Shown here piece after piece: positions 62,342 to 64,000 of a stretch of 64,000 bases of DNA. The stretch covers positions 933,595-997,594 of the forward strand of contig NZ_JAAZWE010000002.1 of assembly GCF_013185185.1 (NCBI RefSeq), in the 5' to 3' direction. The position numbers and the translations under genes were made by a program. This DNA is from Saccharibacillus endophyticus. Lineage in GTDB: Bacteria > Bacillota > Bacilli > Paenibacillales > Paenibacillaceae. Each line of letters begins with the position of its first letter. Positions within the stretch are counted from its first letter, which is position 1. The notes below the pieces were generated by a model that saw only the letters and a list, made by a program, of their open reading frames with translations, had not been told where the DNA came from and ran no database searches.

Positions 62342-63346
62342 CTATTTGTACTGGATGCGCGGATCGAACACGACGTACAGCAGATCCACCAGCAGATTGA
62401 TAAGCACGAAAATGACGGCGACGATCAGGATGCCGGATTGGATCACCGGATAATCCCGGTTGCTGATCGCTTCGAAGATGTAGCGCCCTACTCCCGGCCA
62501 AGCGAAGATCGTTTCGGTCAGCACCGCGCCGCCGAGCAAAGCGCCCGTTTGGATGCCGATCACCGTCAGCACGGGGATAAACGAATTTTTGAGCGCGTGC
62601 CGATACACGACCGCGAACTGAGACAGTCCCTTGGCCCGCGCCGTGCGCACGTAATCGAGCTGCATCACTTCCAGCATGCTGGAACGCGTCATGCGGGCGA
62701 TGACCGCCATCGGAATAGTCCCGAGCGCGATCGCCGGCAGGATCAGGTGCTTGAATACCGTCCACAGCTGCGCGAACTGTCCTTGAATGATCGCGTCGAG
62801 CACGTAGAACCCGGTCACCGCGTCGAGCGGATCGCGCGCGTTCATCCGCCCGCTCGACGGCAGCCAATGCAGCTCGTTGGCGAAGATCCACTGCTCCATC
62901 AAGCCGAGCCAGAAGACCGGCATCGACACGCCGAGCAGCGCGATCAGCATGCAGATATAGTCGAACCACGAATTATGCTTCCAGGCGCTGATGATGCCCG
63001 CGTTAACGCCGAAAAACACCGCGAACAGCATGCTGGCAACCGTAAGCTCGAATGTCGCGGCCAGATAAGGCACGATCTCTTCCGAGATCGGCGCGCGTGT
63101 TCGAATCGAATTGCCGAGATCTCCCGTGAGCAAATCTCCAAGATAACTGAAATACTGCTGAAGCCAGGGCTTGTCCAGTCCGAGTTGGTCTCGCAGCGCC
63201 TGCTTGGACTGCTCGGTCGCTTTTTCGCCCAGGATCGTATCGGCCGGATCGCCCGGAATCGCGTGAATGATCGAAAAGACAATGATCGTCATGCCCAGCA
63301 GTACCGGAATCAGTACGGCCAACCGTTTGAATATGTAGGAAGTCAT
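62342..63346 (-). CDS. Oligo/dipeptide ABC transporter permease, DppB/OppB type
   Basis: 334 residues, six helices. Begins YIFKRLAVLIPVLLGMTIIV, contains the OppB block SIIHAIPGDPADTILGEKAT and the EAA loop (YVRTARAKGLSQFAVVYRHA). C-terminus NLLVDLLYVVFDPRIQY is the DppB/OppB ending. Partner of the DppC-like gene. Ribosome site GGGTGA before the ATG is moderate. Between this gene and the substrate-binding gene is a GC-rich hairpin. Confidence 0.93.
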   Translation of the reverse strand: MTSYIFKRLAVLIPVLLGMTIIVFSIIHAIPGDPADTILGEKATEQSKQALRDQLGLDKPWLQQYFSYLGDLLTGDLGNSIRTRAPISEEIVPYLAATFELTVASMLFAVFFGVNAGIISAWKHNSWFDYICMLIALLGVSMPVFWLGLMEQWIFANELHWLPSSGRMNARDPLDAVTGFYVLDAIIQGQFAQLWTVFKHLILPAIALGTIPMAVIARMTRSSMLEVMQLDYVRTARAKGLSQFAVVYRHALKNSFIPVLTVIGIQTGALLGGAVLTETIFAWPGVGRYIFEAISNRDYPVIQSGILIVAVIFVLINLLVDLLYVVFDPRIQYK

Positions 63347-63419
63347 TGTGCGTCACCCGCTGTCGGTTTGGTATGAATCGGGAATCGGTGCAAGGTCGAT
63401 ACCGGATCAACAGATCAAT

Positions 63420-63468
63420 TACGGCCCGGGAAGCCTGCCGCTGTGAGCGGCGCACCTCGCGGGCCGTA
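63420..63468 (-). other. GC-rich intercistronic hairpin
   Basis: ACGGCCCGGGAAGCCTGCCGCT pairs imperfectly with AGCGGCGCACCTCGCGGGCCGT around GTG. There is no T-run. It lies between the substrate-binding-protein gene and the permease genes; such hairpins usually stabilise the upstream message and lower downstream expression. Confidence 0.65.
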
Positions 63469-63492
63469 GCTGATATTCAGAAACGATACGGT

Positions 63493-64000
63493 TTACTGCG
63501 TGATCGAAATTTCCGCGTACGGCTCGGAGCCGGTCGGCGAAGGCACGTAGCCTTGGACGTTATTCGAAGCGGCCAAGAGCGGCGTGGAGTGTACCAGCGG
63601 TACCCACGGCGCGTCGTCATGCACGATGACCTGCGCTTCTTCGTACAACTTGGCGCGCTCGTCTTGATTCGTTTCCTGCTGCGCCTTCACCAGCACTTCG
63701 TGCAGCGGATCGCTGGCGTATTGGCTGTAGTTGTTGCCGCCGATGGAATCTTTGTCGAGCAGCGGGTAGAAGAAGTTGTCCGGGTCGCCGTTGTCGCCGG
63801 TCCAACCTATGATGAACAGATCGTCTTTTTCGCCCTTGCTCAGGTCGTCAAGGTATGTGGCCCATTCCGGCGACTCGATATTGACCGTCACGCCGATCTG
63901 CGCGAAGCTGGCTTGAATGACTTCCGCCACTTTGCGGCCGTCCGGCATGTACGGGCGGGATACCGGCATCGCGTAGAAAGTCAGCGGCTGCTCGATTCCG
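63493..64000 (-). CDS. Peptide ABC transporter substrate-binding protein, N-terminus beyond window
   Basis: The last ~168 codons of an SBP family 5 (DppE/OppA-like) extracellular lipoprotein. Visible: SRPYMPDGRKVAEVIQASFA, IGWTGDNGDPDNFFYPLLDK, SNNVQGYVPSPTGSEPYAEI. These match the C-terminal ligand-binding lobe. It binds peptides for the DppB/DppC-like channel. First gene of the visible operon; its start lies to the right of the window. Confidence 0.92.
   Translation of the reverse strand, partial: GIEQPLTFYAMPVSRPYMPDGRKVAEVIQASFAQIGVTVNIESPEWATYLDDLSKGEKDDLFIIGWTGDNGDPDNFFYPLLDKDSIGGNNYSQYASDPLHEVLVKAQQETNQDERAKLYEEAQVIVHDDAPWVPLVHSTPLLAASNNVQGYVPSPTGSEPYAEISITQ

Noticed and set aside
1-64000. 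tRNA and rRNA genes
   Set aside because: I looked for tRNA T-loop (GGTTCRANYCC) and conserved rRNA segments and saw none convincing.

Overview
The window looks like chromosomal DNA from a plant-polysaccharide-degrading, moderately GC-rich member of the Paenibacillaceae (Paenibacillus/Saccharibacillus-like). The signs are strong Gram-positive AGGAGG ribosome sites, frequent TTG/GTG starts, an S-layer-homology protein, a Vpr-like subtilase, class Ib nrdI-nrdE-nrdF, a CcpA-type cre site and a TPP riboswitch. This placement is inferred from gene style; no rRNA or tRNA gene was seen.

Left part (1-27.5 kb): mostly single-gene units. They are a DUF1232 membrane protein, an M50 metallopeptidase, a large methyltransferase, an ECF sigma factor overlapping its DUF4179 anti-sigma-like partner, a divergent Lrp regulator/metallo-beta-lactamase pair, the wreck of an iron-dependent alcohol dehydrogenase with a Rex/Fnr-like operator, a lipoprotein, phosphoglycerate mutase and an acetyltransferase. 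The nrdI-nrdE-nrdF cluster follows, with NrdR-like boxes and an upstream array of DnaA-box-like motifs. Then come the subtilase, the SLH/YcdB-like protein, an AIM24-family protein, a cyclophilin lipoprotein translationally close to a YkgJ-like protein, an LppM-like lipoprotein and a phosphoesterase.

Middle (27.5-44.5 kb): sugar-centred. A LacI regulator precedes a GH31 alpha-xylosidase, and both have related palindromic operators. A five-gene minus-strand operon (FAD oxidoreductase, permease, hydantoinase/oxoprolinase, HEYYH protein, MurR/RpiR regulator) faces a divergent nanE-ROK kinase pair. Next is a thiamin salvage operon, tenA-thiM-thiD, behind a TPP riboswitch.

Right part (44.8-64 kb): a secreted GH43 arabinanase with a perfect-consensus cre, then a stretch rich in a dispersed modular hairpin repeat (seven copies in the window, six of them here). 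Within it lie both halves of what resembles a McrBC/DUF2357-type defence module: a DUF2357/PD-(D/E)XK nuclease (47.8-49.7 kb) and a McrB-like AAA+ protein (57.3-59.3 kb). They share a strand but are separated by about 7.5 kb of ordinary genes (photolyase, dipeptidase, old yellow enzyme, MarR). The window ends in an oligopeptide/dipeptide ABC transporter operon that runs off the edge.

The most unusual items are the split McrB/DUF2357 pair inside the repeat-rich region, the repeat family itself, and the hydantoinase-FAD-oxidoreductase-permease operon facing nanE.
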